The notes beneath the pieces were generated by a model, which saw nothing but the letters and a program-made list of their open reading frames with translations, searched no databases and had not been told where the DNA came from. A DNA stretch of 64,000 nucleotides, from the NCBI GenBank assembly GCA_022747635.1, contig JAKTNV010000001.1:32982040-33046039 (forward strand). Reading direction: 5' to 3'. Shown piece by piece: positions 1-9,849 of the stretch. The position numbers and the translations under genes were made by a program. Numbering within the stretch: the stretch's first letter is position 1; each line of letters starts with the position of its first letter. The DNA comes from Hetaerina americana (taxonomy: Eukaryota > Arthropoda > Insecta > Odonata > Calopterygidae).

Positions 1-59
1 AGGAATTTAATCACTGCCCTCACTTCACAACTGGCGGCGTTCTCAATTTTTTTAAACAT
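1..59 (-). pseudogene. mariner transposase N-terminus (cut by window edge)
   Basis: Reading the minus strand from an ATG at 57-59, the sequence opens MFKKIENAASCEVRAVIKFL and then leaves the window. This matches the start of the Mos1-type helix-turn-helix (HTH) region of mariner transposases, where a KIEN-x-A-x-C-E-x-R-A-V-I block is typical. The HTH would bind the element's terminal inverted repeats. The 110 bp upstream (60-171) is a leader with no frame and probably belongs to the same element. The visible part has no stop or frameshift, so intactness cannot be judged. The start is chosen because the family motif begins directly after this ATG. The family call rests on recognising a short motif. 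Confidence 0.6.
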
Positions 60-171
60 TGTAAACAATCACAGAAACAACACAGGCAATGCTAGCGTCA
101 CGCAACTTGGCTCAGAGAAGGCAGACAAGCCACTGAAGCTATCTGACCTCGTCCAGCGGCTACTCGCGTCG

Positions 172-528
172 TCAGCACTTCATGCGGCACGAACGAGTAC
201 TACTTTCCGGATGACCCTCGTATTTTTCCTGCCTCCATAGGATTTCTCCCAACAAACCCCTGTCTTCGCCCACCATATCAAGTACTTCCTCACTTGTTTC
301 CTTCTCGATCCATTTCACCTTTTCCATTCTTCTCCTCGCCCACATTTCAAAAGCCTCCAATATACGTATATCCTCCTGCCTCAATGGCCACGTTTCCGTG
401 CCGTACATAGCTACGCTCCATATCAAAGTTTTTACGAGTCTTTTCTTAATATCCTTACTCAACGTGCCTGCCATCAATTCCTTCCTCCTTGTGAAGGCCT
501 TTTTACCTAGCGCAATTCTTCTCCTCAT
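172..528 (-). pseudogene. LINE reverse transcriptase, C-terminal fragment
   Basis: A 118-residue minus-strand frame matches the region after the catalytic palm in many arthropod non-LTR retrotransposons. Recognisable blocks in order are RIALGKKAFTRRKEL (about residues 4-18), KRLVKTLIWSVAMYGTETW (about 29-47), LRQEDIRILEAFEMWARRRM (about 49-68) and a degraded RRQEKYEGH block near residue 100, where the family usually has an R-x-W-I-G-H motif. The catalytic YxDD box would lie upstream but is absent: the frame is cut at a (TA)n array starting near 552. This is a truncated, non-functional relic. The clade is not assigned. Confidence 0.8.
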
Positions 529-551
529 TCAGGAGAGCAGAAGAGCATTCG

Positions 552-568
552 TTTATATATATATATAT

Positions 569-642
<74 letters not shown>
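552..642. repeat. (TA)n microsatellite
   Basis: About 90 bp of almost uninterrupted TA dinucleotides, with one AC interruption near 570. It truncates the LINE fragment on its left and borders a short non-repetitive module on its right. Open frames through it encode only Ile-Tyr repeats and are not genes. Confidence 0.97.
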
Positions 643-644
<2 letters not shown>

Positions 645-757
645 CATACATGTATATAAAACATAAACACAGAAACCAACCAGAAGGTTGGTTTAATTGG
701 TGATGGCTGCCTTGACCCAGTGATGAACCAGAAGTCGAGTGAAATTCACATATATAT
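643..757. repeat. Module between two (TA)n arrays, with hairpin
   Basis: About 110 bp of unique sequence sits between two TA arrays. It contains a hairpin at 677-696 (AACCAACC / GGTTGGTT around AGAA). Read on the minus strand, the module includes GGTTTCTGTGTTTATG, closely matching GGTTTCTGTGTTTTTG in the module at 6256-6271. It is therefore probably a relative of the (TA)n-bounded elements near 6.3 and 37.8 kb. No coding capacity is visible. Confidence 0.5.
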
Positions 758-784
758 ATATGTATAAAATAAATAAATAAATAA

Positions 785-815
<31 letters not shown>
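758..815. repeat. (AAAT)n and (TA)n microsatellites
   Basis: About six AAAT units at roughly 766-790 pass into about 26 bp of TA repeats ending at 815. With the array at 552-642 it brackets the 643-757 module. Confidence 0.95.
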
Positions 816-1044
816 AACGAATGCCTTTCAGCGATGACACAAATATAAAAAACATTAAAAATGTATTTAAACGCAGAAACACAGAGAAAGGAATGTATTT
901 GACGTTTTAACAGGAAGGCGGTCAAATATACACGTGAGTGTCCTTCCCTTGCGTTTCAGTGTTTAGATAAGTTTTTAATCAAAGTTTATGTAATATATGA
1001 ATGTATGCTATTCTTCTCTCATTCCTGGAATCTTCTAATAGATG

Positions 1045-1710
1045 AGAGAGACAAGGAGTAGTTTCGCTCCACTCCTGTCTGCTTACTCTTATAATCCGAA
1101 TCACCCACCGTCTCGTCTTCCTCTTTTCCTGCTTCTTCCTATTTGCAGTTTCCGATGGTCCCGCACAATGTCGTTCGTCGCGAGTGTTTTTATTTCCGTC
1201 ATTCGTTCGTGTTTCATCAAAGATTGGAGAGAAAAGCTTCGGTTTTCAAGGGGGGGCTGGAATCGCGGGAGCGCCGTGCAGGGCGGAGAGAGAAAGAGTA
1301 AGGATGGGAAAAGGGTCGGGGAGGCGCCCAAGGCAATATTTCGCTTTCCCTGAGAGGGAAAGCCCGTAATGAAATGGAATGCAATCTCCTTCCTCGGAGG
1401 CGAGTGAGTCCACTTGGGGATGATTGTATATTTGGCCGCTATTTATAGGGGCGTGCTTGTTGTCGAGACTGGGGGAAGTTGAGGGAGGGAGAGAGGAGGC
1501 CACTTGCGACGCCGACCCCGAAACTGAATTTCCCGGGGATGGTCGGGAAATGTGGGGAGCGAGTGGAGGACGAAGAGAGCTCGCGAAAGAGAGACAGAGG
1601 AGAGAATATGAAGTGGCCTAGTTTGGTCATCAGCGCGTTCCCTCCCTGCGCCCTTTGCCACAGGAGCGATCTGCTTCTGCCCGTATGGTCCTCCAGCCCA
1701 CTCGACAATT
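1045..1710. other. GC-rich island, no supported gene
   Basis: A sharp rise in GC and CpG compared with the flanks. The right part (1240-1620) is purine-rich on the plus strand. Several frames stay open on both strands, but they overlap each other, have skewed composition (Arg/Gly/Glu on one strand, Ser/Pro/Leu on the other) and show no domain. It may be a promoter-type CpG island or untranslated sequence, but no TATA or start signal could be fixed. Confidence 0.5.
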
Positions 1711-1719
1711 AGGCGATTG

Positions 1720-4700
1720 TGGACGTTCTGACCATCTGCAATGCGTATAGCGATCGGAAATAATCGGGAGTGTAAATAAGCAGACTAATTTTTTTCCAGA
1801 ATTTTACGAAATACGTGTTCGGTTGACTGTTGTTTTACTAAGTTCCAGGCCCGTTACGTCCATCGACACTCAAAGCAATGGCTCTTGTGACTCCGGAAAG
1901 TTTAGCATAGGGTTCATCCGGTTTTGCTTTGTGCCTTGTAATATCACGTCCCGTGTTTGGACGGAAGGAAACAAGGATGTTTTTGAGATATTTTGAAGCG
2001 GGTATGTCTCTATTTCGTTTATATATCGATGATAGGTAGGTACATGCATTTATATTTTATTTTGCTGGCGAAATTTTCCGTTTTATATTATTACTTATAT
2101 GTTAATCAGTTTGTTATAGATATCCCGAAGGTCGCGGATTCAAAGGCTCTAATTAATTTAAAAAGAATCGTCTTTAGTAATTTTTATTAGGTCAAAATCG
2201 ATACAGATTGCACAATGAAAAATAATTCTTGCGCTAACTGCTCTTGACACCGTCTCTCATAAGTAACAAGGTCCACATAGACACCGAAAAGGTGACAGCA
2301 GAGGTATCCAAGTGGGAAAAACCTATTGATCCTAATCATTTATCGGTATTAGTGCTTGAATTTTATTTTGCAGCTCAAGGCTAATCAGAAATTGTTATTA
2401 ATTGCAATAACTGTGCCATTTAGTGATTTTCCATTCATAATATGTCTAAATTAGCTATTTGAAGCATATAGTTTGTATACAGTAAAGGTATTTTCGGGTC
2501 TTCTAAGTTGTAAAGGTAATTTTTTTACTATCTATATTAATTGTTAAAAATCATTATTTTATTGGAATAACAATGTAAATCCACTGCACTAATTTTTTTG
2601 CGTTGCAATTGATTTTCCTTTCTAGTGAAAATGCTCATGTTTTCATTATTTTTCGATAACTAACGATATCAAATATTGATTATATACTTTTAGTTAATCA
2701 ATTATCACAAAAATATCGATCATGATGTGAGGTAGAATATTGCATTGATAAATATTAATTCTTCCCAACAAAAGGGTTCTGCTGTAAGTGAAGATATATG
2801 CTGAAAAGAGCAGATTCTAAGAGTAAATTTTAGTTCGGATCATCTCAAACATTGAATTGAAAAACCAGCACAAGTTCACAAATATTTTGAACCGGGACTA
2901 GACAGACAATTTTCCACCTGATTGTAATAACATTTTTCTCATTTTTATTGATTTTTTATTTTATTTACAAATTATTCCACTAGAATACCTGTATGTCACT
3001 TTTCTTATATTAAATATGAATTACCAAGGCCAACGATGACTCATTAACAATCTCATGTTCCTCTAACAGTCTTTTCGAATAAATGTGATTGTCAAAATTC
3101 CTTTGGTGAACATGCCCAACCGAGCAGAAGTCAGGCAGACGGCGTTCTTCAAAATAAAACTCAGTAATTAAACTCTGAGTCAGCGTGAAGAATATGTAAC
3201 ATATAAAAAGTTCGACTAGCATATTTTGGTTTTGGGCGAGTCAGTTAAGCACTTTTATATCAACAAATTACGCACAAACTGCCCCGAACCCACGCCGTAT
3301 CGGCTGCCTATTATAATTTAATTGAACATGACGCGCTTAAATCCGAGTCTCAAGCCCGACTTATACACACAAAACTTCTCTCACTCGCTTTTTAGAGACC
3401 CTATGGACCTTTCTCGTGGCAAAAATTAATCTTGAACTAGTGTAGTGCAGTGTAGAATCTCATTCACTCGTCTGGTTGTGGTTTCCATCTTAAGGATTCG
3501 GGGATTTTAGAATCTGTCGTCTAAGTAAAATTTCAAGAAAAATTTTGCTCTTAAAACATCTATTTTGGCACTCTTGAAAAATCTCCCGTTGCTACGTTTC
3601 AAAGGAGTATTCTGACCCATTCCCAGGAGGCATTATTGACTCAACTCTGCGGAAGCTACATACTTGGGTACATGCGACGTTAAGTTCTCCCCTATGAGCT
3701 CCAATCGTAGCCGGTGACGACTGTAACAGTGGTGGATAGTTTGCTGAAAACGTTTCAAGGCGTACACATAGTACAATTTCAAACTTATTTTGTGCGTCTT
3801 GGTCACTAACGGTAGAAAATATATTGGGGAGAGATAATCACGGTAACTTATGACAGAACCCCTTGACAGCCGAGCGATGATTTTTATGGATTTTGGCATG
3901 AAGCGACCCATTAGTATTTGACCACCATGAAATATCATTTATCACGTGATTTCAACTCCCAATTATTTGGATTCCTAGAACGATACGTCAATGATTGCGA
4001 GTAGCGTGAAGTCCCAAACGTAACGAAGTGCGTGCGTGTCTATGGTGAATAATTGGATTATGGATTATCGCTCCTATATCACCAGTTTGAATCAAAACCG
4101 CTAATTGAGAATGCTCGTTCGAATCTAGTGCACTGTTAAACTGAAGATGATCTGAGAAAATTAAGCTAACGATTCCTTCTCAATGAAATGAAAGATTACT
4201 TATACTGCTACACTGAGAGACCACATTGCGACATCTGCTCAAACTAAAATGGCGCACTCTGAGGTATTGGCCACAAAGGTCCAGGCATTACTTCTAGAGT
4301 ACTGGAGGTATTAATGCAGTGTAACAAAAAGACCTGCTGGCTATTTAAAACATTTATTATACTTTAAATTTTGTTTTACAATCGTGTCCCCTCAACCATT
4401 AATTTTTCCTTTTTTGCATATTAATATTTCTCAAAATACCCTTCTCATTTCCAAGTGGTCAACAATGTCTTTGTCCGTTTTTTTCCCTACCGTATTTATC
4501 ATTTTGTGGACACTCGGAATTTTTGTTCACAATATCGAAAAAAAATCAAAAGAGATTCTTTATGGAGGATTTTAATTGCGAGTTAATCGGTATGTTTAGC
4601 TGGTAGCCATAATGAAAAACGATTAATGGTTTATATTATCGCATCGAAAAACCTTTCTGTGACACAATTGAATTTAAGCAGGCTGCCTTCAAAATGTAGA

Positions 4701-5810
4701 TACCTTTTATGATATAATACCTGCGTATTGGGTTCCATTTACTCTCGTTATATTCTCATACATGTTCGTTCTCCTGCCATATATCTCTCCCCACTTTTTA
4801 AGATGCTCGTACTCGTATTGTAAGGCCCTTCATTTGACAGTAAACATTAAAAAAAATAATATGTTCCCACATATTAGCAGCTATATTGTTTTAAAAACTA
4901 CTCCCGCTGCTTCGGCTTCCAAAACAAGTGGCTGGTTGATTTTACCATCTGTCAAGCATATTTAATCATTCGAAAATCTTTGGAAATAACATTGAAAGTA
5001 ATTGAAATCCTCCCTCCCTCGCATTGGAATGTTAACAATATAATAATCAAAATTCGACCCGGGTTTGATAGCGTGACGAATTAGATTGACGAATCAGAGT
5101 GGCGATTGGATTTTTATTGTTTATGAAAAGCAACGGATTCTTACTATTTTTAGTCGAAGATATTTTTTTGTGACTTTTGGTTTGGCAAGGTTGTGAAATA
5201 TTGTTCTATTTTCCTATCATTGCATTTCTTGGAATCCCTCTGCTTTGCCGAATGGACGACGAAGCTTTATTTCATTAGAATTGATATAACTCAAGCGTGC
5301 GTTGATAAATATTTTCACTCACTATTTGTAAACACAATGACAGTTTTCGACTTTCCGCATGCCTTCCACCTACGTGAGGATTGTCTCCATTAAAATTTAA
5401 TCAAGAATTAAACGTTCCCCTGCGTCATCTAAGGCATCCTCCCTGAGGCCTATTCTACCCCGTCTAATTCTCATCGTCGCGACGCCACAACAACGTGTCG
5501 ACTTCCGCGCTTAAACCTCATTGAAATACCTCTCCTGATGAAACGCCCCGTCGCTGAATAATATTTCTTCCTATCGGATGATTGCATTTCCTACGAATCA
5601 AAACAAACGAAATTTAGTCGAAAGTTAGCGAATCACGCCTTATTAATATCTTCTTAAATAGGCATGAACCTAATTGCATTCACGATGTAACATTATTAAC
5701 GAATTGCCGCAAACTTAAAGCGTTCGTTTTCATAAATCATGCTAAACATTTATTATGAAAGAATATCTCCGTTATAAACGTAGGTTAAAGAGATTTCCTG
5801 TATATATCTC
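1720..5810. other. AT-rich DNA, nothing recognised
   Basis: About 4 kb of AT-rich sequence with only short random frames. The frame at 3633-3938 (minus) was read and resembles no family I know. No repeat, SINE box pair or long inverted repeat was seen. Confidence 0.5.
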
Positions 5811-5816
5811 GCTAAC

Positions 5817-5888
5817 CGATTGTTGGGAAGACTGAACTTTTGTTTCAGGGTCATAGCCGTAGACCCGTGACTCACCTCCAATTATGAC
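5817..5888 (-). pseudogene. mariner transposase catalytic-region fragment, inverted
   Basis: On the minus strand this stretch reads VIIGGESRVYGYDPETK followed by VQSSQQ. In mariner transposases the equivalent block is V-I-T-G-D-E-(S/T)-W-V, then a YDPE(T)K motif, and the D of GDE is the first catalytic aspartate. Here that position is Gly (GGE) and the Trp is Arg, so the fragment is inactive. It points the opposite way to the C-terminal mariner fragment that starts 28 bp to its right, so the element has been scrambled. Confidence 0.72.
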
Positions 5889-5915
5889 CTTTTTTTAGAA
5901 AACCTCGCTCATTAT

Positions 5916-6181
5916 TTGCGGCTTGGAGCAAGTCCTCTGCAACTGGTGCGCAAACTTCTTGACATTGGCGAAATAAAAGGAAATGCGACGAGACAGCTGA
6001 AGGCCATTTCGAAAAAGAACATTTCCGATTGTTTTGAAAAGCGTAAGAGATACTGGGATAATGGTGTGTGGACTCAACGAGAGTATCTCGAAGGGGCTAA
6101 GACCTCATTGCTCAAGGTATACTGTATACCATATTTATCAAAATATTGCATGGCCAGAACCTTTCTCGACAGGCCTCGTAA
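5916..6181 (+). pseudogene. mariner transposase C-terminus plus right terminal repeat
   Basis: The plus strand encodes DIGEIKGNATRQLKAISKKN, then ISDCFEKRKRYW and REYLEGAKTS. This is the usual mariner C-terminus, where a (D/N)CFEKWKRRWDKC...GDYFEGD pattern is expected, with the cysteine and several aromatic residues lost. After the end of the coding similarity, 6151-6180 reads ATGGCCAGAACCTTTCTCGA and ends in GCCTCGTA, which looks like a mariner terminal inverted repeat ending at a TA. The (TA)n array starts just beyond. The N-terminal and middle thirds are missing apart from the inverted piece at 5817-5888. Confidence 0.75.
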
Positions 6182-6192
6182 ATATGTGTGTG

Positions 6193-6197
<5 letters not shown>

Positions 6198-6256
<59 letters not shown>
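6198..6256. repeat. (TA)n microsatellite
   Basis: About 58 bp of TA dinucleotides between the mariner right end and the inverted-repeat module at 6257. Confidence 0.97.
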
Positions 6257-6257
<1 letters not shown>

Positions 6258-6359
6258 TTTCTGTGTTTTTGTCTGTGTTCATTAGTGCTAAGTGTAATAC
6301 ATTATATATATATATATATATAATATAGCACTAGTGGACACAGACAAAAACACAGAAAC
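6257..6359. repeat. Inverted repeat with 33-bp arms around a TA-rich loop
   Basis: Left arm 6257-6289 and right arm 6327-6359 are reverse complements with two differences in 33 positions. The 37-bp spacer is mostly TA. The right arm is also the start of a longer module (6327-6425) repeated at 37811-37906, so the left arm is an extra inverted copy of that module's end. Confidence 0.9.
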
Positions 6360-6476
6360 ATACAAAAAAGAGACTCACTATTTTTCGAATTTTCGGTGGT
6401 CGTGGCCACCTTTATCAAGGAAGAGTGGCTAAGTGTTATACATTATTATTCACGTCCGTGAGACTTTCAAAAAGTG

Positions 6477-6479
<3 letters not shown>
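6327..6479. mobile_element. (TA)n-bounded module B, first copy
   Basis: Two blocks make up the module. Block B2 (6327-6425) begins GCACTAGTGGACACAGACAA and ends ATCAAGGAAGAG. Block B1 (6430-6479) carries ATTCACGTCCGTGAGACTTT. Both recur near 37.8 kb, but there B1 is in the opposite orientation and on the other side of B2. Block B2, read on the minus strand (6391-6420), has a TTGATAA core, a stem (AGGTGG/CCACC) and GAAA, a layout resembling a degraded hammerhead ribozyme. No coding frame is present. It is probably a non-autonomous piece of a retroelement. Confidence 0.7.

Positions 6480-6540
<61 letters not shown>
6480..6540. repeat. (TA)n microsatellite
   Basis: About 60 bp of TA dinucleotides separating module B from the long palindrome. 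Frames crossing it encode Ile-Tyr runs only. Confidence 0.97.
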
Positions 6541-6573
6541 CGATTGTCCGGAAAAACTCATACGAGCGGCACA

Positions 6574-6815
6574 ATAATGGGCTGACACAACATAACACAA
6601 ATAGAAAAGAATAGACACATATAAAAGAACACTTACACGGTAAATTGTTCGAGCTTTCGGCCCTCTCAGGGGCCTTCTTCAAGAGAGACTCTCTCGAGAG
6701 TCTCTCTTGAAGAAGGCCCCTGAGAGGGCCGAAAGCTCGAACAATTTACCGTGTAAGTGTTCTTTTATATGTGTCTATTCTTTTCTATTTGTGTTATGTT
6801 GTGTCAGCCCATTAT
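6574..6815. mobile_element. Perfect 242-bp palindrome (117-bp arms, 8-nt loop), module A
   Basis: Left arm 6574-6690 and right arm 6699-6815 are exact reverse complements; I compared them base by base. The 8-nt centre is CTCTCGAG. Next to the centre each arm carries, pointing outward, CTTGAAGA, then a GGCCC/GGGCC stem and GAAA (plus strand 6706-6734, minus strand 6655-6683). The layout matches module B and resembles a hammerhead-like fold. The (TA)n on the left lies 33 bp away; TA-rich DNA abuts the right arm. The same peptide is encoded outward from both arms, which is only the symmetry and not a gene. Confidence 0.93.
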
Positions 6816-6905
6816 ATATATATATATACACATACATATATATGCATATATATGTGCCTATTGTATATATATTATATATGTATATATTTTACATATATTT
6901 AATTT
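6812..6905. repeat. Degenerate TA-rich tract
   Basis: TA/CATA/TGTATA repeats with interruptions, bordering the palindrome. Confidence 0.85.
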
Positions 6906-6959
6906 TGTTTTCATAAATTTATGTGTATACTTTTCTTCTCGGCTCCTACTCTCTCGTAC

Positions 6960-7960
6960 TAAGAGACTCGGCAACCCAGAGCCACTCATCACTCCCTACA
7001 CCGGGAATCTTTAAGAGGCCCCCACGCCCCTTCACCACTCCCTCACCCTCCGCCCCAGCCTCCCTCAATAACCCATTCCCCTCCCCCTACCTCCGTCCCG
7101 GACCCCACACCCCTTACCCTCCGCCTTATACCCCCCCTCTGTCACTCTACCTCTCTCACCCCGCCCGCATCCTGATTTAATCAGATCCAAATCAGGCAGG
7201 AAAGACACTTCCATTACACGAGTTTCCCGCGCTCTTTTTCGATCAAATAAATTAAGCGCAATATCTCTCTCCCTTCCCCTCTCTTTCCCCCATTTGAGGG
7301 GGTTTGAGGCAGAGGAGGGCCACGGACGTACCTCTCTCTCTCTATATATATATATATCCCCGTACCTAGGCTCGGGACCCTTCTCTCCCTCTTCTCCCAC
7401 CCTTTGCCACCCCCTTACCTCCCTCTTCCGCTCCCCTTAATCGCCCTCGGAAATTTCCCCCGTGGAGGGAACTCCCTCCACACCCCCCGCGTGCGAAATC
7501 CCAATGCCGGTCTGCCCGCTCCTTTCTGTCCCCCCTTCCACGACCTGCGTCGTCCTCTCTCCTCCTCCGGGTCCTCTCTCCCCTCCCCCGGGCCCGTAGA
7601 GGCTCCTTATTCCTTAATTCCGTGCTCATTCAGCCGCGCCCACCCTCTTCCTCGGCCCTTCTATCCCTCCCTCCCCCCACCCGACGCTTCCTCTTTACGA
7701 TGTCACTTCCACCTCTCAAATCCTTCCCTGTCTCCTCCTCCTCTCCGAAGGATCGCTCTCTCTCTCTCTCACTGTTTTTCTATCTCCCGCCCATTGCCCC
7801 CGCATATCTCCTCCCGTTAAAAAAAGGGGATAAGAAATAAAGGGAAACGGGAGTGAAATTGCTACTCACCCTCCTCTCCTGTATTCTGTCTTTTATTCTC
7901 CCGCTGCTCCCCACGGTACATCCCACTTCTCTCTCTCTTTTTCTCATCACCCTCTCCTCT
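6960..7960. other. Pyrimidine-rich GC island
   Basis: About 1 kb in which the plus strand is mostly C and T, with scattered CpG and short CT and TA runs (7338-7358). Frames here translate to Pro/Ser/Leu on the plus strand and Arg/Gly/Glu on the minus strand, the signature of composition rather than coding. No gene is claimed. Confidence 0.6.
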
Positions 7961-9370
7961 ACGCCTGCTCAAGAAAAAACGAGTTATTTCCGAGAATAAT
8001 CATGTATATGCCTACGTTCACCTCGTCGCCGTTTCCTGTTCTTATTTGTTACCTAACGAAACAATGAAAAAGTTATTAGTTTTCAAGATTTAGTACTTTA
8101 TAGTACTTTTATTGACAGAGATCACGGGGGTATATAATGAAGACCCTAATTGAAGGTATATTTATTGCCCGCAAATGAAATGCTGCTTTGCTAAGGATAC
8201 AGTTTGATTTTAGTGATTGATTCGACTTCGCTGATTACTTATTCACCCTTTCGCAATGGATAATATAGGATTAGAAGGCCTAAGTAAGATAGAAGTCAGA
8301 AGGACTTTTAAATTAGGAATAGCCCAATATAAGATGTCTTTTAGGGAATTTTATTCATTAAGGAATGTTCAAAAAGATAATTATTTATGAACGAATAGAG
8401 CTTGAGTTCTTTTCGCCAGAAGCGAAGTTAAATTTTAAGCCGGCATACGCATTAACAACATTCTGTAATGTGATACAGCTACATCTCTTTCAATAGCTGA
8501 ATTCCGAAACAGTAAACGGTTTTCTTGTTTGATGTTGTTTTCACGCAATGCATTTGACTATCATATTTATGATTAATTTGGTATCTAATTTGCGGAACTA
8601 CATTTTAGCACTGAGACTCCGAATCCCTTCACGATTGGGAGTCTCAAGAATAATTATGTGAACTTAAATTTTCAATCGATTAGAACAATACGGCTAGCTA
8701 TGCTACTTGATTTGTTTTCAAATATCGAACAGATTAATTGATCTTTTCACTCTTTGACTTCACTATTTTAACTTTCCACAAACTTGTTCTACACGTTCAA
8801 ATATTTTTCTCCTGCGTGAATTGATTTTAGCATACAATTTTTGCACATAAAATAATGATCAATTATTCACTAATAATCATTATTTCTACTGCATATCAAA
8901 TCTTCTTGATTATTCAAAGTTTTCTGAGGTAATGATTCTAGCATTAAATTTAATTTCTAAACGAACGTACTTTTTTTTTAATCTACATTTTGGGATGGTC
9001 GTAAACAGTTACCGCTTGTTAAGTTCCAATACCATTTTGTAGTAATAGCAAGTATTTCCCCTTTGATTCCTTGTATGAGTATAATTTGGATACGTATGTT
9101 AATTCCAGATTGTTTCTTTCTACACGATGCCTTCACTCTCTTGGGAATTTTTAATCAATCCTACATAAAACCACACTGATTTGAAAACCCAAAAGGCAAG
9201 TATCATATAATGCTAACAGTTTATTTAATTCTCTTTGACTATCGCTAGACTGTCTAAATAGCCTAATATGCCATCATCAGTATTTAAGTCTTAAGTTTGG
9301 TTCACGATAGCCCTCAATTATTCGCCATCCAGTGTTAATTTTCTAACATTCTGATAGCTTTTGTGATTTA
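7961..9370. other. AT-rich DNA without a recognised gene
   Basis: Ordinary AT-rich sequence. The only structure noted is the hairpin at 8612-8646, listed separately. Confidence 0.5.
8612..8646. repeat. Short hairpin
   Basis: TGAGACTCCGAATC and GATTGGGAGTCTCA are reverse complements with one mismatch in 14, around a 7-nt loop. It stands alone, with no T-run after it. Confidence 0.7.
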
Positions 9371-9379
9371 CGTCTTAAG

Positions 9380-9835
9380 AAGGACCAATGTGCTTTTAAT
9401 TTGCTCCATGTATTTATCTCTGGTCTTTCCTTCAATTTTTTCATTCTATTATGTTTCTATCTACCTTATTGTGCCAAAAGGTGTGTCCAATCCATTTAGT
9501 TTAATTCTGTCCGTCTTTACTTTAGAGTTCTTGTCTCTGACCCATGGCATTCAATGTTCCATACGAACGTTTTGGCGGACTGCTTCCTTGTTTTCAACCT
9601 CAGACACTTTGAGAATCACAGTTGTCTCTTCTTCATGAACGAATTCTTAGCTTGAGCTATGATTCACTTGATGTCGGCCAAATTCTTTCAATTCAATTTA
9701 TACTGCAGCCAAGTTAGATGGAGGATTCCACTATGTCTAGTTTTACCCCTCGAATAGTGATATCTGCTTCTCAATTCCACATGCAAGGATGTTAGTTTTC
9801 TTCCTATTGATGCTTATATTATGTTTTCGAACTAA
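9380..9835 (-). pseudogene. LINE reverse transcriptase, C-terminal relic
   Basis: Read on the minus strand in shifting frames, family blocks appear in the right order: INRKKTNILACGIEK (9760-9810), where LINEs have IN-x-K-K-T-K-V; IAQAKNSFMKKRQL (near 9620-9665); KTFVWNIECHGSETRTLK (near 9525-9575), matching the usual K-T-(F/L)-V-W-S-V-x-x-Y-G-S-E-T-W-T-L; a WIGH-like remnant (near 9480-9500); and KTRDKYMEQIK (near 9390-9425). Many frameshifts and stops make it dead. It belongs to a different LINE subgroup from the 172-528 and 57-59 kb copies, judging from the KKRQL block. The YxDD motif is not visible. Confidence 0.62.
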
Positions 9836-9849
9836 AGAGGAAACAACCA

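Noticed and set aside
398..882. Ile-Tyr repeat peptides
   Set aside because: Translation of (TA)n microsatellites.
3633..3938. 101-codon minus-strand frame
   Set aside because: No recognisable motif, in AT-rich DNA where such frames arise by chance.
6467..6916. Identical outward-facing peptides starting MKKAPERAESSNN on both strands
   Set aside because: Produced by the perfect palindrome and running into (TA)n; not a gene pair.
9180..9300. CTGATGATGGCAT on the minus strand, as in a hammerhead core
   Set aside because: The matching GAAA block is missing after the stem; treated as chance.
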